Shown here: piece by piece, positions 8,718 through 18,843 of the stretch | Layout: every line of letters begins with the position of its first letter | How positions within the stretch are numbered: position 1 is the stretch's first letter | Assembly (NCBI RefSeq): GCF_002706795.1 | Contig: NZ_CP017705.1 | Location: 2,050,001-2,114,000 of the forward strand | DNA: 64,000 bases | Reading direction: 5' to 3' | From: Brevibacillus laterosporus DSM 25 | GTDB taxonomy: Bacteria > Bacillota > Bacilli > Brevibacillales > Brevibacillaceae | Program-made: the position numbers and the translations under genes | Notes under the pieces: model-generated | Databases searched by the model: none | Told to the model about the DNA's origin: nothing | Seen by the model: only the letters and a program-made list of their open reading frames with translations

Positions 8718-11700
8718 TTATTGTAATGTTTTGCGCATATCGTTTACTTTAGCCCACACCTTTTTATAAAAACGATACATGTCTTCCCCATTTACATAGT
8801 CATCCCGATCGTACTCAAGCTCGTTCTTCGCTTCCTGAAAAGCAGCAGTGATTTCCTCCAGCTTCGTAATCAATTCCTGGGTATCAATCGCTGATGTCAT
8901 TTGGTCGCTTCGTTTACTCGCTTTACGTTGAAGAGCCGTCATTTGTTTGCCCTCCAAGCTACGGTACTGATTGTAGATAGCAAACTCTACATGCTTGTTC
9001 ACCTTCATCAAATTGACGAAAGGCTCCCAAGCCTCTTCTTCTTCATCTTTATCATACACGTACAGCGCACCTTTTTTACAAATGGTACCAGTGTATAATG
9101 CTTCAATGAATCGATTGATCAGCTCTTCCTCACCTTGGATTGATTGGATGATCTGTTGTAGTTCACTGATTTTACTCTCGATTTCTTCATATTTACGCAC
9201 TTCCTGCTGAAGTAGACGAATAAGTTCTGGAGAGCGAATTAAATTTTCTTTGGCCATCTCTTCGTTGATGCTACCAAACAGATCCTTTGTATACTCCTGC
9301 TCCAATCCCTGCTCCATAAAGCCCTTCAATTCAGCCAGACATCTCTTGATCTCTCCCGGGCTACCTTTAGAAGGATCTTTGTCTAGTTGGTATTTAGCTA
9401 AAAAGGCAGTGATTTCAAAAGGCTTTGTAATGATACAGTCGTATCGGTTACTTGTTTTATTTTCACTGTCTTTTTCGACGATGCATCCGAAACGAACAGC
9501 TCTGTCAAATAGCTCACGAACTCTAGCATTGTACTCTTTTACGCGAGCATTCAGATACGTTTCTCCCCAAGATTTTTCTGGAATAGGAGATGGTAGGTAC
9601 GCCCAGTTATGCTTTTCTGATTGGACTAAGTGACGACCAACCCCCTCTTTTTCAAGAATGGTTCGCTCATAGCTCTCCTCATACACTTTTAGTGGAGTAT
9701 AAGCAAACAAAGGGACACCATTTTTCGTGTTCAACCAGAAAATACGGTTTTTAACTCCGCTCTCCTTAACGGTAAAGCGGGAGCCACTAATTGACGTATT
9801 CTGATAGTTCTTGATCCCCTTCAAAATAGAAGGAGCCTGAAGTGGTACAGAAACAAAGCCCCACGAAGGGAAATCCATATTACCTAGATTATTACTGAGA
9901 TGGAAAACCGGAATGGCCTCTTCATCTAATTTGCTAGCTATTTTTCTTTCTACGATACGATCTAGGGTTTCGTCTTGCCCGTATTTCATCAGCAAAAACT
10001 CTTCCATAGAAGTTGTAATCAACTCACTGAACTTATCAGATAAGAAGTCAGAAATAGCACCGACGATATCCACTTCCGTTTCCTTGATCCAATTATCGGA
10101 GCGTTTCAGCAATTCAGCAGTGAAATCACGTATTAAATCATCTGTATCCTTCTCATCAATAGTAGTAGCTATAACCTTCGCAATGTCAGGCACACTCACA
10201 ATATTCCAGTAATAGGTTTTATTCCCGGTGCGATCCAGCTCCTCCCCACCGTTAATGAGGATGTCACCGTTCTTTTCAAAGATTTGATTGAGCGTATTTA
10301 AAATCTCCGTAAATACACTATAAATCCGATTATTTTCATCACTTAATCGACGATATAGCTCCTCGTAGAACTCGATCATTTGCTCTAGCTTTTCATGATC
10401 AGCAAGGAGCTGGTATTCGGTGATTTTTGCTTCCAAATAGCTATTTTTCTTTCTTTCTTTTGAGATGAATGCACTACGAGCATCACCTAGCTTCTCATTA
10501 GCTGTTTCACGCGCTCCCTCAATCTCTCTTGGGAAACCTTCTAGATTCAATTTTAAGCTTTCGATATAAGACAGGACCATTTTAAGTAAGGAAAAGCCTT
10601 TATCGGAATGAATCAGACGCGATGCATAAAATGGTCCTTGTTGTGCATGTAAAAATACTCTTGTAATCAGCTCACCAAATGTAGTGGTCAGCTCACCTGG
10701 TAGCTGTTTCTTACACTTGATGTATTCCTCTCTCGCTTTAGCCAGATAGCCCTGCTCCAGCTCATGATCGATACTTACAACCTGTTGGCTAATGACATTG
10801 GTATAGCTGAGACGCTCACTATTTTCGTAGCCTGGAATAGGTTCAGGAACTCGCTCTTCAAACCTTTTGGAAATCGAGTCGATATCAATGCCTAATTTGC
10901 GAGCAAATTTTTCTGCATCCTCCTGTGTAGGAGCAGCGGTAAACATATTCTCCATCTTTTTAAATAATCGATACGCCAAATAAGTAGTCATCTCTTCAAT
11001 CGGTAGTACCGCAGATGAAGCACCAATTACGTTGTATTGGTAGTTGGCCGCATATGCTTTTGGCATCTGATTAATGTTGGTGCGAATATTACTAATATAA
11101 TCATGAATCGCAAACTCTTCGCCTGACCGTTTTTCTTCACTAGCCATGAAGTTGGTAATATTCTCTGCCGTAACATTCATGCAGTAATCGTAGGCATTTT
11201 CTAATGCTTTACCTTCAAGATTTGTTGCCGAAATAAGATGGCACAGATTGAACGGAGGCATTGGAGAAGAGACGTTTAATACATTGCCGTATTGTTGTTT
11301 AAAGCGATCCATACGTTCGTCTGCATTCATCCAATAATCCAGCTCTTTTAACGCTGCATAACCATTTTTCATAATGTAATCGCGCGTATGCGAGCTAAGG
11401 CTCTTATTAGACAGGTTAACATCTGGTGTAAACAAATAGCCAAGTGAGTTAACCTTATCTACTCCCGCACTGCCAAATTCCCGTTCCAAAATACCACGAA
11501 CAATATAGGCAATATCCATGAAGCAACCACTACCGGTTCCACCCGATATACCAGTTAAAATAAATACGATCAACTTCTTGTTAGTGCCCTCGGTAAGCAT
11601 CTTGATCTTTTTCTCAAGGGTTTGGACTACCTGTGTAATTTTGGTGAATAATAGTAAACGACCTGCCTGTCTAACTCCTGATGCTCCACTAATCCCATCT

Positions 11701-12107
11701 GTGATCGTCAGCTCAGGCGAGAGCCAATCCGTAATGTACGGTTCTAAAATGCTTCTGTTCTGTAATACTCCACCAATCTCTGGATTGGAAAGCAAAACAA
11801 ACTCCGAAATGGGATCAAGTCCAATACCCTTGTAGCGCTTGTTACGATCATGCTCATTCGTTTCAAAGGCTACAAATTCAATATTGTCCGGTTTTTCCTT
11901 CCGCTTTTTCGATAAAGAATCAACTGGTAGCTTAAAGCGTCTATTAACCTGATATTTTAAACGGAGCAAAGCATCAATCCCCGTTCCACCTAAACCAATA
12001 ACAAGCATAGGGTTATCAATCGTATCTACACGAATCTTCTCACTAACGATACCCCCGCCTAATGATACATCCAACTGCTGAATATGTTCTCTCACAACTG
12101 CTCTCAT
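8718..12107 (-). CDS. Tubulin/FtsZ-like GTPase (Tubulin_2-type), 1129 residues
   Basis: The first 250 residues form a Rossmann-like nucleotide domain: GLGGTG at 38-43 and the tubulin signature loop GISGGTGSGC with GGTGSG at 189-194, the phosphate-binding loop of tubulin and FtsZ. The protein is about three times the size of FtsZ; the remaining 900 residues are helical and carry several probable coiled coils (around 570-620 and 990-1010, and the last 60 residues). It matches the large bacterial tubulin-like family often found with vWA proteins. GTP binding is well supported, filament formation is an inference. It follows the secreted vWA gene by 15 bp. Its role may be as a cytoskeletal scaffold or force-generating part of the membrane complex. 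Confidence 0.82.
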   Translation of the reverse strand: MRAVVREHIQQLDVSLGGGIVSEKIRVDTIDNPMLVIGLGGTGIDALLRLKYQVNRRFKLPVDSLSKKRKEKPDNIEFVAFETNEHDRNKRYKGIGLDPISEFVLLSNPEIGGVLQNRSILEPYITDWLSPELTITDGISGASGVRQAGRLLLFTKITQVVQTLEKKIKMLTEGTNKKLIVFILTGISGGTGSGCFMDIAYIVRGILEREFGSAGVDKVNSLGYLFTPDVNLSNKSLSSHTRDYIMKNGYAALKELDYWMNADERMDRFKQQYGNVLNVSSPMPPFNLCHLISATNLEGKALENAYDYCMNVTAENITNFMASEEKRSGEEFAIHDYISNIRTNINQMPKAYAANYQYNVIGASSAVLPIEEMTTYLAYRLFKKMENMFTAAPTQEDAEKFARKLGIDIDSISKRFEERVPEPIPGYENSERLSYTNVISQQVVSIDHELEQGYLAKAREEYIKCKKQLPGELTTTFGELITRVFLHAQQGPFYASRLIHSDKGFSLLKMVLSYIESLKLNLEGFPREIEGARETANEKLGDARSAFISKERKKNSYLEAKITEYQLLADHEKLEQMIEFYEELYRRLSDENNRIYSVFTEILNTLNQIFEKNGDILINGGEELDRTGNKTYYWNIVSVPDIAKVIATTIDEKDTDDLIRDFTAELLKRSDNWIKETEVDIVGAISDFLSDKFSELITTSMEEFLLMKYGQDETLDRIVERKIASKLDEEAIPVFHLSNNLGNMDFPSWGFVSVPLQAPSILKGIKNYQNTSISGSRFTVKESGVKNRIFWLNTKNGVPLFAYTPLKVYEESYERTILEKEGVGRHLVQSEKHNWAYLPSPIPEKSWGETYLNARVKEYNARVRELFDRAVRFGCIVEKDSENKTSNRYDCIITKPFEITAFLAKYQLDKDPSKGSPGEIKRCLAELKGFMEQGLEQEYTKDLFGSINEEMAKENLIRSPELIRLLQQEVRKYEEIESKISELQQIIQSIQGEEELINRFIEALYTGTICKKGALYVYDKDEEEEAWEPFVNLMKVNKHVEFAIYNQYRSLEGKQMTALQRKASKRSDQMTSAIDTQELITKLEEITAAFQEAKNELEYDRDDYVNGEDMYRFYKKVWAKVNDMRKTLQ

Positions 12108-12122
12108 ATAATCGATCCTCTC

Positions 12123-13904
12123 CTAGATGATGTAGTCAATAAAGACTGATTTGTTTACACCAGAAAGGGTTACCTTGATTCGATCGTTCTTTTTTAATTC
12201 CCTTCCTTTACTTGCATCTAGTACTCTTCCAGCCTTTTCAATCTGACATTCAGATTTGTTTTGAATGATAAGCGTGTCATTTTTGCCTGGTACAAAAATG
12301 ATTTTGTCTGTCTCCTGAAACTCTGGAGCAAGCTGCAACAATTGATGCAATTTGACCTTTCCTTTAAAACCATTTAGTTTTTTATACTGCGGACTCGACT
12401 TTTCGCCTGTATCTTCATTGATAATTTCGATAGCCATTTGCCCCATAAATCCTTTGTTTGCCTTCTTCCACATGGACAGTACATATAAAACGATCGCAAT
12501 AAGTAAAATCAGACCAAGTGTACCACCAACCGTCATCAACCACGGGAATGGCTTTTCTTCCACTGTTGGATTAGTTGTAGGTTGCTGTGCTCCCGTTGCC
12601 CCTGTATTTGTTGCATCCACAGTAACAGGCTGCGTTTCTCGATAAAAACTGCTATCCTCCGCTTTAACCTTAATCTCGTATTGATGGGAGGATGGAATAG
12701 TAAATTTTCCAGTAAATCCACTACCAGTATTCGTTAGTTCAATTTCATTTGTTTTGTTGTCGGTTAAATCGTTAACCAGCAGCTTTGCTTTCATGCTTTT
12801 GTAAAGGTCAGTGCTAGTCATTTTTTGTCCATTACTAACTAGCTCCGCTTTGATTTGGATGTCATCACCAGCTTTATATGTCTTGGTAGGGATTGGCTCC
12901 ATTGCGAGCTGCAAGTCATAGTTAAAGATCATGTTAATATCAATCTTGTCCTTAGCTACTCCTTTGACCTGTAGCTTCCAATCACCTTGCTGGGGTTTTA
13001 ACATTTTAACCATGGAATACGCATTTGATTTCGAGAAATGGACTTGGTTAGACGGAATTGGTACCGCCTTACCAGATGGATCAAACAAGTTTACCTGTAC
13101 GGCATTCTTCGACATGATAGAAATATTTGCTTCCAATACATTGGTATTAGGAATAGAGATCGTTACGTCCTGAAAGGCTCCATTTGAGGTAAGGCTTTTA
13201 ACAGGAACAACCTTCAGCTTCAAATGATTAGCAAATATCTCGCTTAAAATTTGTGGTAATTTGTCAGCTGTACTTGTTTCAAAAAATTTACCATTCGTAT
13301 CTGCCGCGATCTGTTGCAGAGTTGTTCTGTTCAATTGACCATCTGCATTAAGTCCAATCGTATAGATTGGGTACCCTTTGCTTTTCGCCACTTTTACCGC
13401 ATCTTGCAATTTTTGATCTGACATCTGTTGCGTACGGTTGGAATCTTTATTTAGAAAATTGTTCCCATCTGCTAACAACACAACGATAGGAGAATGCGCT
13501 GGGTCATGTCCTGCATCTAGGATTTTTACCGCTTCATCGACCCCTACAGAGATATCCGTATAAGCCCCTTTTTGTAAACTATCAATAAAAGCTTTGATTT
13601 GTTGCTTATCTTGATCGGACTTAACCTCAACTAGTGCCTTTTCCCGCTCGATTTTATCCGTATAGGCGATGACCCCGATCTTATTCCCCTGAATAGAGGT
13701 CATATCCACAAACATTTTCATCGCTTCGTTACTTACTTTGTTTTTATCACTTTGAGTCATGGAATTGCTGACGTCTACAACCAACACAGCGTCCATTTTG
13801 TCTCCACCAGTCTGTGCAAAACCAAACGTGGCACCTGTGGTTAGAGAAGCCAACAGAAGTCCCACGCACAATATATGTTGAAAGACTCTCTTACATTGAA
13901 GCAT
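12123..13904 (-). CDS. Membrane-anchored secreted vWA protein with a cytoplasmic tail
   Basis: First gene of the minus-strand operon, 593 residues. A signal peptide (hydrophobic 9-29, cleavage near FGFAQ) is followed by a vWA domain with a full MIDAS motif DVSNSM (Asp44, Ser46, Ser48) and VVLLADGNN. A beta-rich, probably Ig-like region fills 235-430, then a single transmembrane helix (about 455-479) and a 115-residue, strand-rich cytoplasmic tail. The topology, outside vWA and inside tail, suits a receptor that passes a signal from the envelope to the tubulin-like and GTPase proteins encoded downstream. The start is preceded by a GGAGGTT Shine-Dalgarno sequence. Confidence 0.82.
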   Translation of the reverse strand: MLQCKRVFQHILCVGLLLASLTTGATFGFAQTGGDKMDAVLVVDVSNSMTQSDKNKVSNEAMKMFVDMTSIQGNKIGVIAYTDKIEREKALVEVKSDQDKQQIKAFIDSLQKGAYTDISVGVDEAVKILDAGHDPAHSPIVVLLADGNNFLNKDSNRTQQMSDQKLQDAVKVAKSKGYPIYTIGLNADGQLNRTTLQQIAADTNGKFFETSTADKLPQILSEIFANHLKLKVVPVKSLTSNGAFQDVTISIPNTNVLEANISIMSKNAVQVNLFDPSGKAVPIPSNQVHFSKSNAYSMVKMLKPQQGDWKLQVKGVAKDKIDINMIFNYDLQLAMEPIPTKTYKAGDDIQIKAELVSNGQKMTSTDLYKSMKAKLLVNDLTDNKTNEIELTNTGSGFTGKFTIPSSHQYEIKVKAEDSSFYRETQPVTVDATNTGATGAQQPTTNPTVEEKPFPWLMTVGGTLGLILLIAIVLYVLSMWKKANKGFMGQMAIEIINEDTGEKSSPQYKKLNGFKGKVKLHQLLQLAPEFQETDKIIFVPGKNDTLIIQNKSECQIEKAGRVLDASKGRELKKNDRIKVTLSGVNKSVFIDYII

Positions 13905-14039
13905 GTTATTGAACCTCCGCTACCTAATTTTTTGTAAAAAATACCCATATTTTTGAACAACTATTGCAAAGAATGTGACTATATGACAAGATTACCACTA
14001 TATTTTACAATAAAAAAGAGAAAAGCAATGTAAGATCCA

Positions 14040-14060
14040 TATAACGTTATACGGACGTAT
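14040..14060. promoter_or_regulatory. Two abutting palindromes in the divergent control region
   Basis: The 12-bp palindrome TATAACGTTATA (14040-14051) runs into a second inverted repeat, ATACG-GA-CGTAT (14049-14060). They lie between the two divergent operons of the GTPase/tubulin system, about 50 bp before the plus-strand start codon. A repressor or activator site is plausible; no clear sigma-A promoter could be fixed on either strand. Confidence 0.4.
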
Positions 14061-14108
14061 GTACTATTATGTTACATATTTCGACATTGAAGATTTGGAG
14101 AATGATAG

Positions 14109-14258
14109 ATGATAACTTATATCTTTTTGGCTATTGCTTTGGTACTACTGGGCTATCGTTTCACTCAACTATGGCTATTTAAACGAAAAAGTAAAACAGA
14201 AGCTGAGATGGATCAGTATCTTCATGCCATGTTAAACAATGAAGGTGAACAAAAATGA
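14109..14258 (+). CDS. 49-residue single-span membrane peptide of the GTPase/tubulin system
   Basis: This short gene starts at an ATG at 14109 preceded by TTGGAG. Residues 3-24 form one hydrophobic helix (ITYIFLAIALVLLGY), followed by a basic stop-transfer patch (FKRKSK) and a 25-residue acidic, helical tail. Its stop overlaps the start of the next gene as ATGA, the usual sign of translational coupling, which argues it is a real gene. The topology resembles small regulatory or anchoring subunits of membrane complexes. No family recognised. Confidence 0.7.
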   Translation: MITYIFLAIALVLLGYRFTQLWLFKRKSKTEAEMDQYLHAMLNNEGEQK

Positions 14259-15196
14259 AGACAAAAACTGGTGTTCAATTCAGGAAGACGATCAAAACAA
14301 CCCATGCCTTTGAACGTTTAAAATATTGTCCAAAATGTCGTTCCTATTCTGTCTTATGGGATACAGAATGCCCATTTTGCGAAAAAACGGTAACACTCCT
14401 TCCGATCCGTGCTGTCTCTGCTGCCACTACTAGACGAAACGTTCAAATTAGCTTTCTTTGGATTGGTCTATTTGTCTGTCTCGGAGCCATTTTTGCTGAT
14501 ACAACGACGAATTTGATACTCGCCTGTAGTGGAGGTGTTCTTTTCTTTGTACTCTTTTGGCTCATGCAGAAGCGTTACGGCTCCTACGAACAAAATGTTC
14601 ATTTTGAACAATTCATCAACACGGAGCAGGAGAATATAAAAAATGCTCTATATCAACATCTAGAGGATATTGATGCTGATGTAAAGGCAAAAAAATATAA
14701 GGATGCCTATGAAAAAATCCGAGAGGTTGGCTACTTTATCGACTCTGATTTAGTAAAAATTCTCAAGGTTAAATATCTTAATCACTTTGTGCTGCGCAAG
14801 GACATGGAGCTAGAGTTAGATACGCTGATTCCATCTGATTACAACCATCATTTTATTGCCTATCTTCATGAGGTACTAAAAGTCCAGCCATGGCTAGTAA
14901 AACAAGCCGTACTAGATTATGTTATTTCAAATAAGTCGTATATTCTTCAGGAAAGTAATGGTACACAAATCCTTGGTCAGGTCGCAGGTGCATCCCTACG
15001 AGTACGAGCTCATATAGAGCACTATCAGGATTTTATTATTGAGTTCATAGAATACTTGCCTAAGGAGCGTTTGATTCGTTTAGCTAAAATGGTTAGTGCG
15101 CATCAAGATGGTCATTGGGCCAAATTATATGAAGCTACCAGGAAACAAGTGGATCAGCATTACTCGTTTGATCCCGAACTGAAAGGATTGCTATGA
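14255..15196 (+). CDS. Zinc-ribbon membrane protein of the GTPase/tubulin system
   Basis: A 313-residue protein. A compact zinc ribbon lies at 25-42 (CPKC at 25-28, CPFC at 39-42), followed by two membrane helices (about 64-82 and 88-106) and a helical 200-residue domain, probably cytoplasmic, with the look of a TPR-type or other helical-repeat fold. It is joined by ATGA overlaps to genes on both sides, so the three plus-strand genes form one coupled operon. The zinc ribbon plus membrane anchor suggests protein-protein docking rather than catalysis. Its function is unknown; its place in the system is inferred from the shared divergent region with the vWA gene. Confidence 0.72.
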   Translation: MKTKTGVQFRKTIKTTHAFERLKYCPKCRSYSVLWDTECPFCEKTVTLLPIRAVSAATTRRNVQISFLWIGLFVCLGAIFADTTTNLILACSGGVLFFVLFWLMQKRYGSYEQNVHFEQFINTEQENIKNALYQHLEDIDADVKAKKYKDAYEKIREVGYFIDSDLVKILKVKYLNHFVLRKDMELELDTLIPSDYNHHFIAYLHEVLKVQPWLVKQAVLDYVISNKSYILQESNGTQILGQVAGASLRVRAHIEHYQDFIIEFIEYLPKERLIRLAKMVSAHQDGHWAKLYEATRKQVDQHYSFDPELKGLL

Positions 15197-17037
15197 AGAA
15201 ATTTATTAGCAAACTACTCCCTGTCTATCAACGGTCACTTTGGATACGGAATATCCTACTAGTTCTATTCCTACTAGCTTTAGTAGCCATGGGTGTAAAG
15301 ATTAGATATAGCCTGAAAAAAATTGATTTATATGAACAAGCAAAGAAGTACTATCAGGAGAAAAATCTACTCGCGGCGGAAGAAAGCTTCGCTAAAGCGG
15401 AAGCTATTACTACTATTACGTATGGCGATGAAGTATGGAGTAAGCCATTGTCAGCACTACGCTCGATTCGTCTGAAACTAGAATCCATTTCCCAACAGAT
15501 TCATTCTGCCATAGGGGATAACAATGTAGAGAATATGCTAGAGTTATATACGACCTATCACACGTTTAAACAGCAATCCCTGCAAGAAGAGCAGTTACTA
15601 GTACATTTTTTCACGCAGATTTCAGATGGTCATGCAATCGAAGCTACTGTAAAAAATTATTTCCTTACTATCAAAAAGACCTATACCACATCTATGCAGG
15701 AAAACCTAACCAAAAAGATTTATCGTGATGAACGTTTTGTTCATTCCCTTGTCGCCATTCCAGATGAATTTTTTGGTGGGGAAAAGCAGAAGAGACAGGA
15801 GCTCATTACCCTATTTCGTTCCTATGATCAAAAGAAATATAGAGATCTAACAAACAGAAATACCTTTGAACAGATAATTGAATCAGCCTCCAGAAGTTTA
15901 CGTGCCTATAAACAAGTAGATATACAAGCTGATTGGTTAATCACTCTACTAGAAAAGTATGCTAGCTCTGAGATCAGGCGCTCGATACGCAATAAAGACC
16001 TAGACACATTTATTGCACAGGCAAAGGCTTATCGTCAGATTAGTGACCTGCTACCTACTGATTCTGAAGCAGTCAGCCTCATTGACCAACATCTCACCTC
16101 TCAGCTAAAACAAGCGGAACGTTACACAAAAGCAAACCAGTTTGATAAGGCACGAGAACTGTATCAAAAGCTAAGTGGTCTTCAGGATACATCCCAGCTC
16201 GTAACAGAATTAGAAGAACACTGGACGAAGTATGATCCAACTCGCCTATTGAAGGAGAAATATCCAGATAAATCGTTTGGATTAGTCCTCACAGGAGAGA
16301 AGCACTGGGGTTCTCTCGTTTATGTAGCCGGTATTTCAGAGGCAGACCAACATCTTCATTTGGCAGCGAAAATGCCTGATGATGATTCTGTTCTGTATTT
16401 AGATGAATCATTTGATTCGGATACAAAACTAAAAAACCTCACTATCTCAGATGTATTAATTAGTAAAGAGACCCCCATCATTATTGTGGAAGCAGCAGGT
16501 AAAAATCGTCTCTCTACATATTATGGATTTGTTCCTGATTTATCCAAAAAAGATTGGGTAAAGCGATTTGAAATAGCCGCAGATGGATTTGCAGTGGAAG
16601 CTCCAGGTTCCGTAATAGTAGAAAATGCAGAGGGCAAAGGGGAAAATGAAGTTGCAGTTTTCAAGCTAGAAGCTGATGGACTTGTATATGAAGAAAAGAT
16701 AAGGGACTACCTGTCGTCACCGCCTGAAGCTGAGCCTGACACAGATTCGGACACGGAAACAAGTGAGGAAGCTGAACCAAGAACAGAAGAGGCTGAGCCA
16801 TCGGACAATGACTCACCCCCACATTCCAACAAAAACGCTAAAGTAAATAGCTCTTCTAAAAAATCCATCAATGTTTATGCCGGTCCAGGCGAGGAATATG
16901 GTGTAATTGGTGAGATAAAAAAGGGAAGCTCGATTGAGGGTGTAGCTGATCAAAACGGTTGGTACCAAATCTCTTTTAACGGAAATTCTGGTTGGGTACG
17001 TCTTGACCAATTGCGTGAAGTGGATACCCAGAGATAA
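15193..17037 (+). CDS. Membrane-anchored helical-repeat protein with a C-terminal bacterial SH3 domain
   Basis: A 614-residue protein with an N-terminal cytoplasmic stub, one membrane helix (about 19-36), a long helical region in TPR style to residue about 350, a beta-rich domain to about 500, an acidic Glu/Pro/Asp/Ser linker (about 510-545) and a C-terminal SH3b domain (about 548-605, with NVYAGPGEEYGVIGEIKKG and GWYQISFNGNSGWV). Bacterial SH3 domains commonly bind peptidoglycan or peptides, so the C-terminus is probably outside the cell, linking the complex to the wall. It is the last gene of the plus-strand operon, ended by the hairpin at 17061-17096. Confidence 0.75.
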   Translation: MKKFISKLLPVYQRSLWIRNILLVLFLLALVAMGVKIRYSLKKIDLYEQAKKYYQEKNLLAAEESFAKAEAITTITYGDEVWSKPLSALRSIRLKLESISQQIHSAIGDNNVENMLELYTTYHTFKQQSLQEEQLLVHFFTQISDGHAIEATVKNYFLTIKKTYTTSMQENLTKKIYRDERFVHSLVAIPDEFFGGEKQKRQELITLFRSYDQKKYRDLTNRNTFEQIIESASRSLRAYKQVDIQADWLITLLEKYASSEIRRSIRNKDLDTFIAQAKAYRQISDLLPTDSEAVSLIDQHLTSQLKQAERYTKANQFDKARELYQKLSGLQDTSQLVTELEEHWTKYDPTRLLKEKYPDKSFGLVLTGEKHWGSLVYVAGISEADQHLHLAAKMPDDDSVLYLDESFDSDTKLKNLTISDVLISKETPIIIVEAAGKNRLSTYYGFVPDLSKKDWVKRFEIAADGFAVEAPGSVIVENAEGKGENEVAVFKLEADGLVYEEKIRDYLSSPPEAEPDTDSDTETSEEAEPRTEEAEPSDNDSPPHSNKNAKVNSSSKKSINVYAGPGEEYGVIGEIKKGSSIEGVADQNGWYQISFNGNSGWVRLDQLREVDTQR

Positions 17038-17060
17038 AAAGCAAATTGAAGCCTAGTAGA

Positions 17061-17096
17061 AATAAGCTGGCATATCCAAAATTCTGCCAGCTTATT
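17061..17096. terminator. Bidirectional terminator between the SH3 gene and the chemotaxis receptor
   Basis: Arms AATAAGCTGGCA and TGCCAGCTTATT form a perfect 12-bp stem with a 12-nt loop, followed by TTTTG on the plus strand. It serves the plus-strand operon and, in the opposite sense, could end the receptor gene. Confidence 0.85.
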
Positions 17097-17121
17097 TTTG
17101 TTTCTACTTTTATAAAAGGAG

Positions 17122-18843
17122 TTATGAGTTTTTAATCTTAAACTGAGCTAGTAGCTTCTCTAGTTCCTTGACTGTCTCATTCATTCTCATAGAATGATTA
17201 GCCATTTCATTTGTAGAAGCTGACTGAGCTTGAATAGATTGTACAGTTTCATTGGTAGACCCAGCTACTTGGGTAGAAGTAGATGATATTTCCGCTAACG
17301 ATGCATTTATTTCTTCTGTACCTGCTGACATTTCCTCAGTTGTTGCAGATACTTCTTGAATCTGATACGTAATCTCATTTATTTCTTCCACAATAGTAGA
17401 GAAGGCTTTGCCTGCTTCATTGGCCGTAATGATTCCTTGTTTTGCCTCTTGCTGCCCCTTCTCCATTACATGAACGGCATCTTTCGAATCCTGCTGGATA
17501 AAGGTGATTAAATGATTGATTTCACTTGCCGATTGTTTTGATTCCTCCGCCAGTTTTCTCACCTCATCTGCAACTACAGAGAAGCCCCTTCCAAATTCAC
17601 CAGCACGTGCCGCCTCAATCGCCGCATTTAGCGCCAATAGATTGGTCTGTTCAGCAATATCAGTGATGGACAACAAAGCTTTATCAATTTGCTGTGTATT
17701 AGTCAGCAAACGGCTTATAACAGCCGATGTTTCCTCTACAGAATTATGAATCGTATCCATTTGTGTAATGAATTGTTCCACTACCTGACTGCCCTCTTTT
17801 GCCTGTTCCACTGTAGTTATCGCTAATTCAGCAACAGTAGACGAAGATTCGGCAACCCTCTGTACTCCAGTTGACATTTCATCCATAGCCTTAGCACTTT
17901 CCTGTATACTAAACATTTGTCTCTGCACTTGTTGATTCACTTCATCAATGGTTACTACAGCGTTACTAGAAATAGCAGAAACATTTTGTGTTTCATGTAG
18001 CATATTGTCTGTTGAAGTCATTACCGTATTTGTTGTTGCTTGGACTTTTCCCATCAACTGCTGAAGGTTCTCTAACATGTTATTGAAAGAGGATACGATA
18101 CTTCCCATCTCATCTTTTGATTCGTAGGAGGTGCGAATGGTAAGATCTCCTTGGGTTACTTGCTTCATATCTGCTTCTAGTAGATCGATAGGATGCTTTA
18201 TTGATTTGCTGATAATGTAGCCTATAATACTAATAAAGATAACAACTAGTAAGGCTACAATAGCAAACATGATGACCGTAAAATTGGCTTCCTTATAATT
18301 TTCAGTTTGGATCTTATCTGCTTTTTCTTGTAGGTAGGTAAGCAATTTGTCAAGGGAAACAATTGCTTCTGTTCTAGAAGGTTGAAGCTCAGACAAATAA
18401 TACGCATACGCTTCTGCGTTTTTATTTTGACTAGCCAATAAGATCGCTTTGCTTGTAAGATCACGTAGCTTGTCAAAACTAGCGCTAAATCCTTCGTACA
18501 ATTCTTTTTCTTCCACTGGAATACGGGTGCTTTCCAATTTTTTGATTAAATCATCATTCTCTACGCGTAATTCCTTGATGATTTTATCAATCTCGTTGTT
18601 CCTTTTTTCATCAGTGGTAATCATATATTCCACAACATTCATATGAACCCTAAAGAAATTCGATTCTAAATCTCCTAACCACTGAATCGGAAGCAAACAG
18701 TCTTCATACATGCCTAAAGCCGCTTCATCCCCCTTTTTTAATCCACTGTACCCTAATGACGATAAAGCTACGAAAGATAAGATAGACGTTAAAATAATGA
18801 GTAATAATTTCGTTCTTATTTTCAAGTTTTGAAATATTCGCAT
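17122..18843 (-). CDS. Methyl-accepting chemotaxis protein
   Basis: A 573-residue receptor starting at the ATG complementary to 18841-18843, preceded by AAGGAGA; an upstream in-frame ATG at 18894 lacks such a site. It has membrane helices near 12-34 and 190-213, a small extracellular four-helix-type sensor between them (4HB_MCP-like), a HAMP segment, and a C-terminal signalling hairpin with the highly conserved tip [20 protein letters not shown]. It would signal to CheA/CheW; the ligand is unknown. It is a lone gene with a long AT-rich upstream region. No chemotaxis partners are in the window. Confidence 0.93.
   Translation of the reverse strand: MRIFQNLKIRTKLLLIILTSILSFVALSSLGYSGLKKGDEAALGMYEDCLLPIQWLGDLESNFFRVHMNVVEYMITTDEKRNNEIDKIIKELRVENDDLIKKLESTRIPVEEKELYEGFSASFDKLRDLTSKAILLASQNKNAEAYAYYLSELQPSRTEAIVSLDKLLTYLQEKADKIQTENYKEANFTVIMFAIVALLVVIFISIIGYIISKSIKHPIDLLEADMKQVTQGDLTIRTSYESKDEMGSIVSSFNNMLENLQQLMGKVQATTNTVMTSTDNMLHETQNVSAISSNAVVTIDEVNQQVQRQMFSIQESAKAMDEMSTGVQRVAESSSTVAELAITTVEQAKEGSQVVEQFITQMDTIHNSVEETSAVISRLLTNTQQIDKALLSITDIAEQTNLLALNAAIEAARAGEFGRGFSVVADEVRKLAEESKQSASEINHLITFIQQDSKDAVHVMEKGQQEAKQGIITANEAGKAFSTIVEEINEITYQIQEVSATTEEMSAGTEEINASLAEISSTSTQVAGSTNETVQSIQAQSASTNEMANHSMRMNETVKELEKLLAQFKIKNS

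Noticed and set aside
14032-14060. Palindromes as a terminator for either divergent operon
   Set aside because: Both operons run away from the site, so a terminator makes no sense there; a control element is more likely.
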